Of a stretch of 64,000 bases of DNA, positions 39,502-48,616 are shown piece after piece (the first letter of the stretch is position 1; every line of letters begins with the position of its first letter). Origin of the DNA: Glutamicibacter halophytocola (GTDB taxonomy: Bacteria > Actinomycetota > Actinomycetes > Actinomycetales > Micrococcaceae); contig NZ_CP012750.1 in the NCBI RefSeq assembly GCF_001302565.1, positions 868,001-932,000 on the forward strand, given 5' to 3'. The translations under genes and the position numbers were made by a program. The notes under the pieces were generated by a model. It saw only the letters and a program-made list of their open reading frames with translations, was not told the DNA's origin and did no database searches.

Positions 39502-40071
39502 TTGCTCGAACGCATCAAATCAAAAATTGCCGGACTCATCTCGCTGTTCTGGCGTGAAGTTGCGAAGTTCGGCGTCGTTGGTGGAGTCGCGTTCATCATT
39601 GACTCGGGCATCTATGTCTGGCTGCTGCATGGCTCAATGAGCGACTCGCAGGTCAAGGCAAAAATTATTGCCGGTGTCGTGGCAACCATTTTCTCGTGGG
39701 TGGCCAATCGCTATTGGACCTTCCGCCATCGCCGCCAAGCCAACGTGGTGCGCGAGCTGGTGATGTTCATCATCATGAATGCCATCGGCCTGGGCATTGC
39801 CGCAGCCTGTGTGTGGGTCACCAAATACTGGATGGGCCTGACCGACCCGACCTCGGTGTTCATCGCCGGTTCGGTGGTCGGTTTGATCCTGGGCACCATA
39901 TTCCGCTTCTTCGCCTACCGGTTCTGGGTCTTTGGCAAGGAAATGGACCAGGAGGAAGAGTTCGCTCACGATCACGAACTTCTCGGACGGCCTAAAACCG
40001 ATATCGGTGCGGCTGCGAATGGATCCACTGGTCCAACCGATACCGGTTCCACGCCGAAGGTCTTGCGCTAG
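39502..40071 (+). CDS. GtrA-family membrane protein
   Basis: Small flippase-like membrane protein of the GtrA family, implicated in moving polyprenyl-linked sugars in envelope glycan synthesis. Four hydrophobic helices (FGVVGGVAFIIDSGIYVWLL; IIAGVVATIFSWVANRYWTF; a third near FIIMNAIGLGI; a fourth near GLILGTIFRFFAYRFWVF) are followed by a hydrophilic tail of about 45 residues. TTG 39502 has GGAGGA just upstream; the frame is open from TTG 39442. A TAAAAT at 39414-39419 is a plausible -10. It overlaps the convergent TIGR03089 gene by 4 bases. Neighbours are purK and the envelope gene set. Confidence 0.85.
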   Translation: MLERIKSKIAGLISLFWREVAKFGVVGGVAFIIDSGIYVWLLHGSMSDSQVKAKIIAGVVATIFSWVANRYWTFRHRRQANVVRELVMFIIMNAIGLGIAAACVWVTKYWMGLTDPTSVFIAGSVVGLILGTIFRFFAYRFWVFGKEMDQEEEFAHDHELLGRPKTDIGAAANGSTGPTDTGSTPKVLR

Positions 40072-40796
40072 CTGGCAGGCTCGTAGTCGAAACTGATGCG
40101 TTCGCCTTCACGCAGGCGCTCAGTGACTTCCACGCCGTCTTCCACAAGAACCACTGCATCACCGGCTGCCCACTGGCTCACCAGATAGGGGAGGAGGGGC
40201 AGCAGCGGTTGCTGTGCGCGCACCAGAATGGTGCCCCGTGCTGGAACGGAACTCCCAAAAAGCTCATTGAGCGTCATAGCAGAACCGCCAGTGGCGGCCA
40301 GTGCCGTTGCGGAAGAAGCAACAGCTGACGGGTAGAACTGGTCGCCATATGAACGCACCGAAGCATTAAAGTCCTCTGCGACGGGGCCGAGATCCGAGCC
40401 GAAGGACAGCGCGAGAGCTGCCGGGTTCACGGCGAGGATTTCACTGCTTGCGGGAATGCGTTCATCATTGGGTTCGGAGCTGATCCACAGCGCGGCATGA
40501 GCTGCGTCGCTGTGTTCGGCGTCAACGAGTGTAGCGCCATGGTGCAAAGCAGCCAGAGCGAGCACCACGGATTTCCAGTGCGGGGCGAGATCGATGACGA
40601 CGGTGGTCTCTTCGTCGAGGTCAAAAAGATCACTGAGCAAATTGGCGCTTTTAGCTACCCAATTGTCAAAAACTCGACCGGAGAGCTCGATGCGCTCACC
40701 GCTCAGTGAATGCCACGTCAGCCACGGCGAGGCCGAGGCCCGTCGCGGTGCAAGTAGATCCTCCACGAAAGTTCGTTGTGGTTGAATGCTGCTCAT
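40068..40796 (-). CDS. TIGR03089 family protein (truncated AMP-binding-like)
   Basis: Actinobacterial family related to the N-terminal part of AMP-dependent synthetases but lacking the rest. 242 residues, consistent with the family. It contains AALHHGATLVDAEH and a Ser/Gly-rich region at ALAATGGSAMTLNEL, without a canonical adenylate P-loop. Function unknown; in mycobacteria it lies beside the LCP gene, and here it is three genes away. ATG 40796 has AAAGGAC five bases upstream and a good promoter. Confidence 0.82.
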   Translation of the reverse strand: MSSIQPQRTFVEDLLAPRRASASPWLTWHSLSGERIELSGRVFDNWVAKSANLLSDLFDLDEETTVVIDLAPHWKSVVLALAALHHGATLVDAEHSDAAHAALWISSEPNDERIPASSEILAVNPAALALSFGSDLGPVAEDFNASVRSYGDQFYPSAVASSATALAATGGSAMTLNELFGSSVPARGTILVRAQQPLLPLLPYLVSQWAAGDAVVLVEDGVEVTERLREGERISFDYEPAS

Positions 40797-40813
40797 TGAA
40801 CGTCCTTTGAAAT

Positions 40814-40842
40814 TAGATACTGAGAATTCACCGAGAATTCAA
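40814..40842 (-). promoter_or_regulatory. Promoter of the TIGR03089 gene
   Basis: Minus-strand TTGAAT (40842-40837), 17-base spacer, TATCTA (40819-40814). The spacer region contains the direct repeat GAGAATTCA (40822-40830 and 40833-40841 on the plus strand), which may be a regulator site. Confidence 0.6.
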
Positions 40843-40934
40843 GCAAGTGAAGACTCGCCCGTCTCATCTGCCTGTTTTGACGGCGTGTTGTGCCGAGAGT
40901 TTCCTGAGAAGTCTTCTTAGAATGACCTCCCCAC

Positions 40935-40964
40935 TTGACTCTAGCGGAGTTACACGGATGTAAT
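40935..40964 (+). promoter_or_regulatory. whiB promoter with a palindrome over the -10
   Basis: TTGACT (40935-40940), 18-base spacer, TGTAAT (40959-40964). The perfect palindrome TTACA-cgga-TGTAA (40950-40963) overlaps the -10 hexamer and so could be a repressor site. The predicted leader is about 72 bases. Confidence 0.6.
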
Positions 40965-41042
40965 TAGAGTGTGAGTCCGGCAGGATCCCTCACATTCTCT
41001 AGATTGATGGAATAAATGCTGCCGGATGGGTAGGGACCATAG

Positions 41043-41609
41043 ATGGCCCAATCCACTCAAACCAATCGAAAGGTCAACATCACCATGGCGAATCTGGAGC
41101 AGGGGTACTCCGAATTTTCGACCTCGGCTGTTGCGTCCGCTCAGTACGGGCTCGAAGACGCACCGTCTGACTGGTTTGTCGACCCTCAAGCCGGTGAGTC
41201 CGCACGTGTTGCAGTAGCAGCCGATCTGGAGACCGCGGCCGACAACTATCTCAAAGAGCACGACGCGGAACTGGACGCTGAAGAAATTCCTTCAGTTGGT
41301 TCCTGGGCGCCGGAGCTCGATGAGGACGATGAAGTACGCGACACCATCAAGGCAGTATGGCTCGGTGTTGGCGGCGAAGTTGATGAAGGCGAACTGGGCT
41401 GGCAGGCCCGCGCGCTGTGCGCGCAAACTGACCCTGAAGCGTTTTTCCCTGAAAAGGGCGGCTCGACTCGCGACGCGAAACGTGTCTGCGGCGCATGTGT
41501 TGTCCGTTCTGAATGTCTAGAATATGCCTTGAGCAATGATGAGCGCTTCGGCATATGGGGAGGGCTCTCAGAGCGCGAACGTCGCCGTCTACGGAAACGA
41601 GCAATCTAA
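41043..41609 (+). CDS. WhiB-family iron-sulfur transcription regulator (WhiB2-like)
   Basis: [4Fe-4S] redox-sensing regulator that partners sigma factor region 4. The four cluster cysteines are C126, C149, C152 and C158 (C-x22-C-x2-C-x5-C), followed by the turn GIWGG (170-174) and the basic tail ERERRRLRKRAI. At 188 residues it carries an unusually long, acidic N terminus (about 120 residues) compared with typical WhiB2/WhmD. AGGGA lies seven bases before ATG 41043. The gene neighbourhood (manA, LCP, DUF3499) suggests the division-linked WhiB2/WhmD type. It overlaps the next gene's frame by 55 bases. Confidence 0.9.
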   Translation: MAQSTQTNRKVNITMANLEQGYSEFSTSAVASAQYGLEDAPSDWFVDPQAGESARVAVAADLETAADNYLKEHDAELDAEEIPSVGSWAPELDEDDEVRDTIKAVWLGVGGEVDEGELGWQARALCAQTDPEAFFPEKGGSTRDAKRVCGACVVRSECLEYALSNDERFGIWGGLSERERRRLRKRAI

Positions 41610-44600
41610 TTCGTCCGCCAATTCACGTCACCGCCATCGTTGCTTCGCACGATGGCGCTGACTTTTTACCACGCACCTTAGCCGCGCTGCGCAACCAGTC
41701 CCGGCCTATTGAACGATTTGTCGGAGTCGATGCTTCTTCCTCCGATGCTTCCCTGGAGGTGCTCCAAGCCAATCTGCCTTCCAACGCAGCCCTGCTGGTA
41801 GCCGAGGAAGGGTCCTTGGGCCTGTCTCTGGAATTGGCCGTTTCACAACTGCCAGAAGCTCGGCAAGACCGTGACGAATGGCTTTGGATCATCCACGATG
41901 ACTCCATGCCGGCGCCCGATGCACTTGAACACCTGACTCGTGCCGTTGAAGCATCCGAGTCCGTGTCCATCGCCGGATGCAAGTTGTTGGATATCGACAA
42001 CCCCCGGCACCTGGCCGAAGTCGGCCTGAGCGTAGACCGCAAGGCCCAGCGGCTGACCATGATCGATACCGACGAAGTCGATCAAGGGCAGTACGACGGC
42101 CGCAGCGATTACTTTGCCGTTTCCTCGGCGGGCATGTTCATCCGGCGCGAAGTATTCGAGGACCTCGGCGGATTTGATCCTGCCATTCCGGGCCGTGGCG
42201 ACGACGTGGATTTGTGCTGGCGAAACCGCCTGGCCGGGCACCGCGTAGTAGTGGTTCCGATAGCAAAGATGTACCACCAGGTCGAGGTTGTCGACTCCCT
42301 GGCTGGACCGCGCGAAGCGAAGCGTTCAGAAGTTTTCCAGCGCTTGAAGTTCGCCTCGCCGCTGGCATTGCCGTTCTTGTGGGTCGGCCTGCTCCTTGGA
42401 GGCATTGGCCACTTCTTGCTGGCCCTGCTCGCCAAGGATCCTGGCCATGGATTCAGCCACCTCGGTGCCGTCCTGCGTGGCCTGTTTACCCCAGGCAAGC
42501 TGGCGGCCTCGCGCCGCAATGTCGCACAGATTCGCCAGATTCCGCGCCGGCAGGTACGCAAGCTGATGACCTCGGCGGCCCAGGTTCGCGAATACCGCCG
42601 CAACCTGACTACCGGTCGCGACGACACTGAAGTCTATGGCGACGGCAGCGGCGCCGACGCCATGGTTGAGCCAAGCGGCGACAACTTCTCGGACTTCGTC
42701 CGCATCGCCCGCCCACCACGCACCACTGCGGTGCTCTCCTTGATCCTTGCCCTGTTGCTTTCGGCAGCTGCCTCGCTGATTGCCTGGCGCAATGTGCTCG
42801 GCGCTTCGGCCCTCTCCGGCGGCGCCTTGCGCCCGTTCTCGCAGAGCACAGAGGAAATCGGCGCCAATGCGCTGTCGTGGTGGCAAAGCATCTCCACCGG
42901 AGCGGGCGCGCCGCCAGATAATTCGGACGTGCTGTTCTGGCTCTTCTCGCTGGTCACGTTTGGCCACGCGAATCAAGCATCGCCCTACTTGTTCCTCGCC
43001 GCCATGCCGCTTGCCGCGCTGTCCGCCTGGTGGGGTATCGGCGCGGTGAGCCGCTCGCGCGCCGTGCGATTCTTCGCAGCACTTATTTGGGCGTTCCTTC
43101 CATCGCTGGGCTCCTCCTTGGCATCGGGCCGAATTGGCTCGGCCATGGTGCACATTCTCCTTCCGGTCTTTGTGCTCGCTGTCATGCGTTCCGTGAACGC
43201 ACAGGTAGCCGTTGAAGGCGCCAAGCCCAAAACCCCCAAGCAGCAATCCGTATCCGCATGGACCGCATCAGCGTCTGCCGCCTTGCTGCTCTGGGCCATT
43301 TCCGCCGGCTCAATGGCATTCTTCCTGACCGCAACCGTGCTGGTCTACGCGCTGGCTCTCTCCTCGCTGCGCCGAGCTCGCAGCCTGTGGTGGATCCCGT
43401 TGCCTGCTGTGGTGTGGAACCTTCCTCTGCTGGTTGCCGCACTGGGCGACCCGCGCCTGTTGTTCACCGAGCCCGGTGCTGCGACAGCGTTTTCGCCTGC
43501 GTCGCCGTGGCAGATGCTGCTGGGCTTCCCGGAAGCATTTAACCCGGCGGTCGGCCTGGTGGGCTGGGACATCCTGCCAGCCGGTCCATGGGCGCTCGTA
43601 GCAGCCCTGCTGGTCGGCGCCCCGGTCATTTTCATGGCCGTTTTTGGCACGCTGAGCTCCGCATTCAGCGTCAATGCCGTCATGCGCCGGAACTCGCGGC
43701 GGCTGCTGTGGGGCGCCGTGATCGCTGTGGCCGCTGGATGGGCTGTTGGCTTCGTCCCGGTCACCATGGATTCGCACACTGCGGTCACCGCCTACACCGG
43801 TCCGTTTGTTTCCTTTGCGGTTTTCGCGTTGATCGCCGCCGCGGCGAACGCTTTGGCCGCATTGCGGCACGAGGACAAGCCGCGCGCTGTCCGCGCAGGC
43901 GCACCCCGCTTGGCCTTGGCCTTGACAGCTGCGCTCAGCGTGGTGGCCGTACTGGCCTCCGGCTCGGTGCTCCTGGCGACTCAGCTGAATCCAGCTGCCG
44001 CATCGGAATCCATGGCCAAGCTGGTGAACACCCAGCAGGTTGGCTCCTCGCAGCCGCGCACCCTGCCGGCTACAGCAGCGGATGCGGGCCGTTCGGAATT
44101 CCAGGAGCGCACCCTGGTGCTCAGTCCGCGGTCTTCCGGCGAAATCGATAGCCAGCTGGTCTCCGGCTCCGGTGAAACTCTCGATAGCATCAGCCGGTAT
44201 TCGCAGGTCAAGCAGCTTCGGGGAAGCATGCTGGATCCAGAACGCAACGAAAGCTCCATTACCGCATCGGTGCAGAGCAAGGCCGTAGCCATGCTGCTTT
44301 CCGAATCGGCACTCGATTCCCGCAAGTCCCTGCGTGAGTTGGGCATCGGCTACATCGTGTTGAACGAAACCGGCGAATCGGTTCCGGCAACCGTACGCGC
44401 CCTTGACTCTGCTACCGGATTGGCCGCCGTGGGACAAACCGACAGCGGATGGCTCTGGCGTGTGGACTATGGAACCTCAGCCGGCGCCGAAGGCACCGGT
44501 TTTGCCCGCATCGTCGGCGAGGACGGCGCGGTCACCGTGCTTCCTGCCAGCCGCGGCAAGATCAGCAAGGTGCAGATCCCGGCTTCCGATTCGGAACGCA

Positions 44601-45085
44601 CCCTGGTTCTGGCCACGGCAGCAGATCCGAAACTGCGGGCAAGCATCGACGGCGAGCAACTGCGCTCCGTGGCTTACCCGGAGGATTCGGAGACCCGCTG
44701 GGCACAGGCCTTCGAGATTCCAGCAGGCGGCGGCGAACTGTCGCTGTCGCACAAGGAAGCCATGGCAATGCCTTTCTTGATTCTGGCTTGCGTCGTCCTG
44801 CTGATTACCGTGTTGCTGGCCATTCCGGTGCCAAGCTCGCGGCGTTTCGCGAACTACCGCAATAGCGAGTACCGGTTCCGCGAACCCCGCGCAGAGGACG
44901 AAGCACTGGCTGACGCCTCTGAGGTTCTCGCCGCGGCCGAAGTGCACAGCCCCCCTGCGGCCACTGGCATGCTTCCACAGAGCCGACGCGAAGCCCGTGA
45001 ACGGGCCAGCGAGATCCGAGACAACTTGACCCCGAAGCTCAACGACCGGATATCGGGCGATGACGCCGAGCAGGAGAAGAAGTAG
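41555..45085 (+). CDS. Large membrane glycosyltransferase, GT2 N-terminal domain
   Basis: 1176-residue protein. An N-terminal GT-A/GT2 domain (about 25-230) has VTAIVASHDG, the DxD-like WIIHDDS (about 111-117) and the acceptor-loop GRGDDVDLCWRNRLAG. A long membrane part follows, with about a dozen helices from 270 onward (LPFLWVGLLLGGIGHFLLALL first), then an extracytoplasmic domain and a final helix near 1090. Probably envelope polysaccharide or glycolipid synthesis. ATG 41555 overlaps whiB by 55 bases and has no ribosome site, so the true start is uncertain; the frame has no other common start before LIRPPIHV. It overlaps the next gene by one base. Confidence 0.85.
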   Translation: MGRALRARTSPSTETSNLIRPPIHVTAIVASHDGADFLPRTLAALRNQSRPIERFVGVDASSSDASLEVLQANLPSNAALLVAEEGSLGLSLELAVSQLPEARQDRDEWLWIIHDDSMPAPDALEHLTRAVEASESVSIAGCKLLDIDNPRHLAEVGLSVDRKAQRLTMIDTDEVDQGQYDGRSDYFAVSSAGMFIRREVFEDLGGFDPAIPGRGDDVDLCWRNRLAGHRVVVVPIAKMYHQVEVVDSLAGPREAKRSEVFQRLKFASPLALPFLWVGLLLGGIGHFLLALLAKDPGHGFSHLGAVLRGLFTPGKLAASRRNVAQIRQIPRRQVRKLMTSAAQVREYRRNLTTGRDDTEVYGDGSGADAMVEPSGDNFSDFVRIARPPRTTAVLSLILALLLSAAASLIAWRNVLGASALSGGALRPFSQSTEEIGANALSWWQSISTGAGAPPDNSDVLFWLFSLVTFGHANQASPYLFLAAMPLAALSAWWGIGAVSRSRAVRFFAALIWAFLPSLGSSLASGRIGSAMVHILLPVFVLAVMRSVNAQVAVEGAKPKTPKQQSVSAWTASASAALLLWAISAGSMAFFLTATVLVYALALSSLRRARSLWWIPLPAVVWNLPLLVAALGDPRLLFTEPGAATAFSPASPWQMLLGFPEAFNPAVGLVGWDILPAGPWALVAALLVGAPVIFMAVFGTLSSAFSVNAVMRRNSRRLLWGAVIAVAAGWAVGFVPVTMDSHTAVTAYTGPFVSFAVFALIAAAANALAALRHEDKPRAVRAGAPRLALALTAALSVVAVLASGSVLLATQLNPAAASESMAKLVNTQQVGSSQPRTLPATAADAGRSEFQERTLVLSPRSSGEIDSQLVSGSGETLDSISRYSQVKQLRGSMLDPERNESSITASVQSKAVAMLLSESALDSRKSLRELGIGYIVLNETGESVPATVRALDSATGLAAVGQTDSGWLWRVDYGTSAGAEGTGFARIVGEDGAVTVLPASRGKISKVQIPASDSERTLVLATAADPKLRASIDGEQLRSVAYPEDSETRWAQAFEIPAGGGELSLSHKEAMAMPFLILACVVLLITVLLAIPVPSSRRFANYRNSEYRFREPRAEDEALADASEVLAAAEVHSPPAATGMLPQSRREARERASEIRDNLTPKLNDRISGDDAEQEKK

Positions 45086-47658
45086 TGAGCGACGAGAAGA
45101 ACGTGAACTCAGCGGATTCTGCTGACAAGCCTGCCGAACAGGTACCCGCGCCAAAGCCAGCGGCCAGCTCCCAGGGCGCTGCAGGATCCGGGGAACAGGT
45201 ATCCGCGGCGCTCTCGCGTGCCGAGCAAAAAGCCGCCAAGGCCAAAGCCAAGGTTGATGCCAAGCTCGAGAAAGCACGGGCCAAGGAAGCGCAGCTGCGT
45301 GCCAAGGCCGACGCCAAGAATGCGGCCAGGGAACAGAAGTCCCTGGAAGCCGAGCAGGAATCGGCGGCCAAGGCCGCGGCAAAGGCCCAGAAGAAGAACG
45401 CATCCCCAGCACCTGCCAAGCCCGGGGCCGAGCCAGCCCCGGCAGTTGAGCCAGCCACTGCTGGCTCGGCAAAAACCGGCCAGGCCGATCAGGGCAGCAA
45501 GGCCGAAGCCGAAGAGAAATCCGGGCCATCGGGCAACAGCCAGCCAAACGCCACCACGGCTGCGGCCGGTGCGCCCGAGGCCAAGCCGGAAGCAAAAGAC
45601 CAGCCGGCCCAGGCAGCCCAGCAAAATTCTGCTGTCGCGCATCCGGCTCATAAGAGCACCGACCCAGCAGCACCAGCTGTGCCCGCGGCAGCTCACGAGC
45701 CCAAGGCCGCCCACAAGGCCGAGCCCGAACAGGCTGCCACGCCGGAGAAGCAAAAGCCGGCGGAAAGCAGCAAGGACGCGGCGGCAGACAGCCCGACTGC
45801 AAAAGCTGCCGAAGACGCTGGAACGGCAGCAGCTTCGGCTTCGCCATCGACGGAGGCTGCTTCGAAGGAACCTGCGCCGATAGCCAAGGAACCAGAAAAC
45901 GCCAAGGCCGCCAAGCGCCGCCGCAAGCTGGAAAAGATTCGCGCCGCAGAGGCGGCTAAGGAAGAGCAGGCTCAACAAGCCCAGGCCACCGAAGCTGGCA
46001 TTGCCAGCGAATCCGCAGCCGGCAGCGTGAACGCACGCCGCAAGAAGCTGGACAAGGCGCGAGCTGCTGCCAGCAAGGATGCTGCCACCGCATCCACCCG
46101 CAAGAAAACTGGTGCAGTGCTGTTGAGCCTGGCCGCTGTGCTTGCCGCCAGCGCCGCAGTGGGCGCAGGATCCCTGGTTGCCCCTAAGGCTGCTGAAAAG
46201 ACCCTGCCGGCCGCGGTGACCAATCTGCCAGCCGGCGATGCCAGCAGCGTCTGCGCGCCCACCCCGAAATTGCTGAAGGGCGTTGACGGAACAGATCCGC
46301 AATTTGCCGCGGGCGGCAAGGAAATCTCCAGCAACCTGCGCAGCATCGCCGTCTCCGACTTGGCAAAGCGCATCCCGGGATCATCCTTCGCCAAACTCGA
46401 TGGAACCTCGGAACGGCCGCTGACCGAGCGCATCGCAGAAGCCCAGGCGCTTGAAGCCCGCGGATCGGATGATGATGGCCAGACCGGGCGCACCAGCAAG
46501 GTCTCGACGGTTAATGGCGTCGACGACGCCCAGGTGTACTCGCTGCAGCCGCTGGGCGGCCTGGCCTCTGAAGGCAGCGCCCTGCGCAGCTACCAGGCCA
46601 AGGACGGCGACCTGGCGGGCTTGGCGACGGGCACCTGCCAGGCGCCGGCATCAACCTGGAGGTTCACCGGACTGCAAACCAGCACCGGTTCCACCAGCGT
46701 GATGAACCTGGCCAATCCGACGCATACCACGGCCCAGGTTTCCTTGCGCCTGCGCGGGCCCGAAGGCCTGATCGACACCCCGACCCTGCAGAGCATCGTG
46801 TTGGCGCCAGGGGAGAGCCGCGCTCTCGTACTTGGCGGCTACGCCCAGGATATGGACTCGGTCTCTGCCGAGGTCACCAGCCTTGGCGGCAAGATCACCG
46901 CGTCGGTGCAGCAGGCTGCCCTGCGCGGGCTGACCCCATCGGGAGTCGATCTCGTGGCAGCCAACGCCTCGGCCTCGAACACCCAGGTGATTCCCGGTGT
47001 TTGGATTGACGAGAAATCGAATTCCGATGCGCTGAGCAAGGACGATGGCACTTTGGTTCCGCAGCTGCACGTCTCGGCCACAGGTTCCTCCGGTGCCGGA
47101 TACAAGGTCAAGGTGCTCGGCAAGGACGGCGAAGTAGCTGCCAGCTTCGATGACAACCTTGCCGTATCCTCCAATGCCACCGGCGTGCAGAGCCTGAAGC
47201 AGCTGGCAAGCGGCTATTACACCATCGTGGTTGAATCGGATGCTCCGGTGACCGCAGCGGTGCGCATGGTCCGCGGCAGCGATCCGAAGGACTCCTCGGA
47301 TACCGCATGGGCCGCCAGTTCCAACGTGCTGGCCGGAACCCAGGCCATGCCGCTCTCGGCCAATGGGACCGGAAAATTCGCTTTGGCCGCTGTTGATTCC
47401 GACTCCACCGTGGAAGCCACCGTGGTGGGCAAAAATGGCAAGCTCAACAAGGTCAAGAAGTTGGCGATCAACGCCGGCTCCAGCATCGTCTTCGACCCGA
47501 AAACCGTTGCGGATGACGCACAGGCTGTGATTTTCTCAACCGACGCGAACACGTATATTGGACAGCTGACCCTGGGTTCTGAACGTTCTATTGCCTGGGC
47601 TGCCATGCCCCAGGCCAATGCCGGTCGCGACGGCATCGTGGTGAATATCGGCGGGTAG
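45085..47658 (+). CDS. DUF5719 family membrane protein with long Ala/Lys-rich N terminus
   Basis: 857 residues. The first 340 are low-complexity Ala/Lys/Glu/Pro-rich and probably intracellular, with coiled-coil tendency. A single helix near 345-367 (AVLLSLAAVLAASAAVGAGSLV) leads to an extracytoplasmic domain of about 490 residues that matches the actinobacterial DUF5719 type. The GTG start at 45085 overlaps the previous stop (TAGTG), and AGGAGAAGAAG lies just upstream, so translation is coupled to the GT2 gene. An envelope role is likely from context; function unknown. Confidence 0.83.
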   Translation: MSDEKNVNSADSADKPAEQVPAPKPAASSQGAAGSGEQVSAALSRAEQKAAKAKAKVDAKLEKARAKEAQLRAKADAKNAAREQKSLEAEQESAAKAAAKAQKKNASPAPAKPGAEPAPAVEPATAGSAKTGQADQGSKAEAEEKSGPSGNSQPNATTAAAGAPEAKPEAKDQPAQAAQQNSAVAHPAHKSTDPAAPAVPAAAHEPKAAHKAEPEQAATPEKQKPAESSKDAAADSPTAKAAEDAGTAAASASPSTEAASKEPAPIAKEPENAKAAKRRRKLEKIRAAEAAKEEQAQQAQATEAGIASESAAGSVNARRKKLDKARAAASKDAATASTRKKTGAVLLSLAAVLAASAAVGAGSLVAPKAAEKTLPAAVTNLPAGDASSVCAPTPKLLKGVDGTDPQFAAGGKEISSNLRSIAVSDLAKRIPGSSFAKLDGTSERPLTERIAEAQALEARGSDDDGQTGRTSKVSTVNGVDDAQVYSLQPLGGLASEGSALRSYQAKDGDLAGLATGTCQAPASTWRFTGLQTSTGSTSVMNLANPTHTTAQVSLRLRGPEGLIDTPTLQSIVLAPGESRALVLGGYAQDMDSVSAEVTSLGGKITASVQQAALRGLTPSGVDLVAANASASNTQVIPGVWIDEKSNSDALSKDDGTLVPQLHVSATGSSGAGYKVKVLGKDGEVAASFDDNLAVSSNATGVQSLKQLASGYYTIVVESDAPVTAAVRMVRGSDPKDSSDTAWAASSNVLAGTQAMPLSANGTGKFALAAVDSDSTVEATVVGKNGKLNKVKKLAINAGSSIVFDPKTVADDAQAVIFSTDANTYIGQLTLGSERSIAWAAMPQANAGRDGIVVNIGG

Positions 47659-47683
47659 CCTCCCGCCACCAAGGAATAGTTTT

Positions 47684-48616
47684 ATGGTTACCCCCTTCGG
47701 CTGGCTTGCCAGCCGAATCTCACTGGAGCGCCGCAGCTTGCGCGCGGCCAGCCTGACCGCAATGATTGCCGCCATCTTGATCATCGTTGGCGGCGGTGTC
47801 GTGCGCGTGACCGGTTCGGGCCTGGGCTGTCCCGACTGGCCGGCCTGCACCGACGGGTCGTTGGCGCCCACGGCGCAGATGGGCATTCATGCGACCATCG
47901 AATTTGCCAACCGGTTGCTCACCACGGTGCTCTGCGCTGCGGTGGGATGGGTGATCATTGCCGCTCGCCTGCAGCGCGAACCGGTGCCAGCCATTACCCG
48001 CTGGGCCTGGGTGCAGTTTTGGCTCGTGGTGCTCAACGCCGTGATCGGCGGGGTCACGGTGTGGGTGAAGCTCAATCCCTTCATGGTGGCAGGGCATTTC
48101 CTGGCTGCTACATTGCTGCTCACGGCCGCGGCCATCACCTGGGACAAGACGCAGAACCTGATAACCGGGGAGCATCCGGCCAGCACCGGCAAGCTCAAGG
48201 CCCTTGGCACCATCATGCTTGCAGCCAATGCCGTATTGGTCATCGCAGGCACCGCAGTAACCGGCTCCGGACCGCACGCCGGGGACTCGGCCGACGTGCC
48301 GCGCATGGGCTTTGACTGGCTGGGCATTACAGTTTTCCACGCCTTGGTGGCGGTGCTGGCCCTGGCAACGGTGGTGGTCATGTGGCGCACGGCGAATCAG
48401 CAACAACTAGCCAGCGTGTCCCGCAAGGCGAAAATGTATGTGCTGGTCTTCGCCGGGCAGGGCCTGATCGGCATCGTCCAGGCGCTCACGCACCTTCCCG
48501 AGCTATTGGTGGTCTGCCACCTGGTCGGTTCTGCGCTGGTCTGGATTGGCGCGATACGCCTGCTGCTGGCCAGCCATGCACCGCAGCGCTCGGCCGCCGC
48601 GGCGGCTCACTCGTAA
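47684..48616 (+). CDS. ctaA: Heme A synthase (COX15/CtaA family)
   Basis: Membrane oxidase that converts the C8 methyl of heme O to the formyl group of heme A for aa3 cytochrome oxidase. 310 residues, eight helices. Family motifs: GGGVVRVTGSGLGCPDWPAC (cysteine pair C and C), the EFANR (E and N/R) and HFLAAT and HALVAVLALATVVVM (heme-ligand histidines). The N-terminal half contains the disulfide cysteines. AAGGA lies eight bases before the ATG. It follows DUF5719 by 25 bases, so it is last in a whiB-GT2-DUF5719-ctaA run, an unusual place for ctaA, and its 3' end overlaps the convergent gene by 10 bases. Confidence 0.92.
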   Translation: MVTPFGWLASRISLERRSLRAASLTAMIAAILIIVGGGVVRVTGSGLGCPDWPACTDGSLAPTAQMGIHATIEFANRLLTTVLCAAVGWVIIAARLQREPVPAITRWAWVQFWLVVLNAVIGGVTVWVKLNPFMVAGHFLAATLLLTAAAITWDKTQNLITGEHPASTGKLKALGTIMLAANAVLVIAGTAVTGSGPHAGDSADVPRMGFDWLGITVFHALVAVLALATVVVMWRTANQQQLASVSRKAKMYVLVFAGQGLIGIVQALTHLPELLVVCHLVGSALVWIGAIRLLLASHAPQRSAAAAAHS

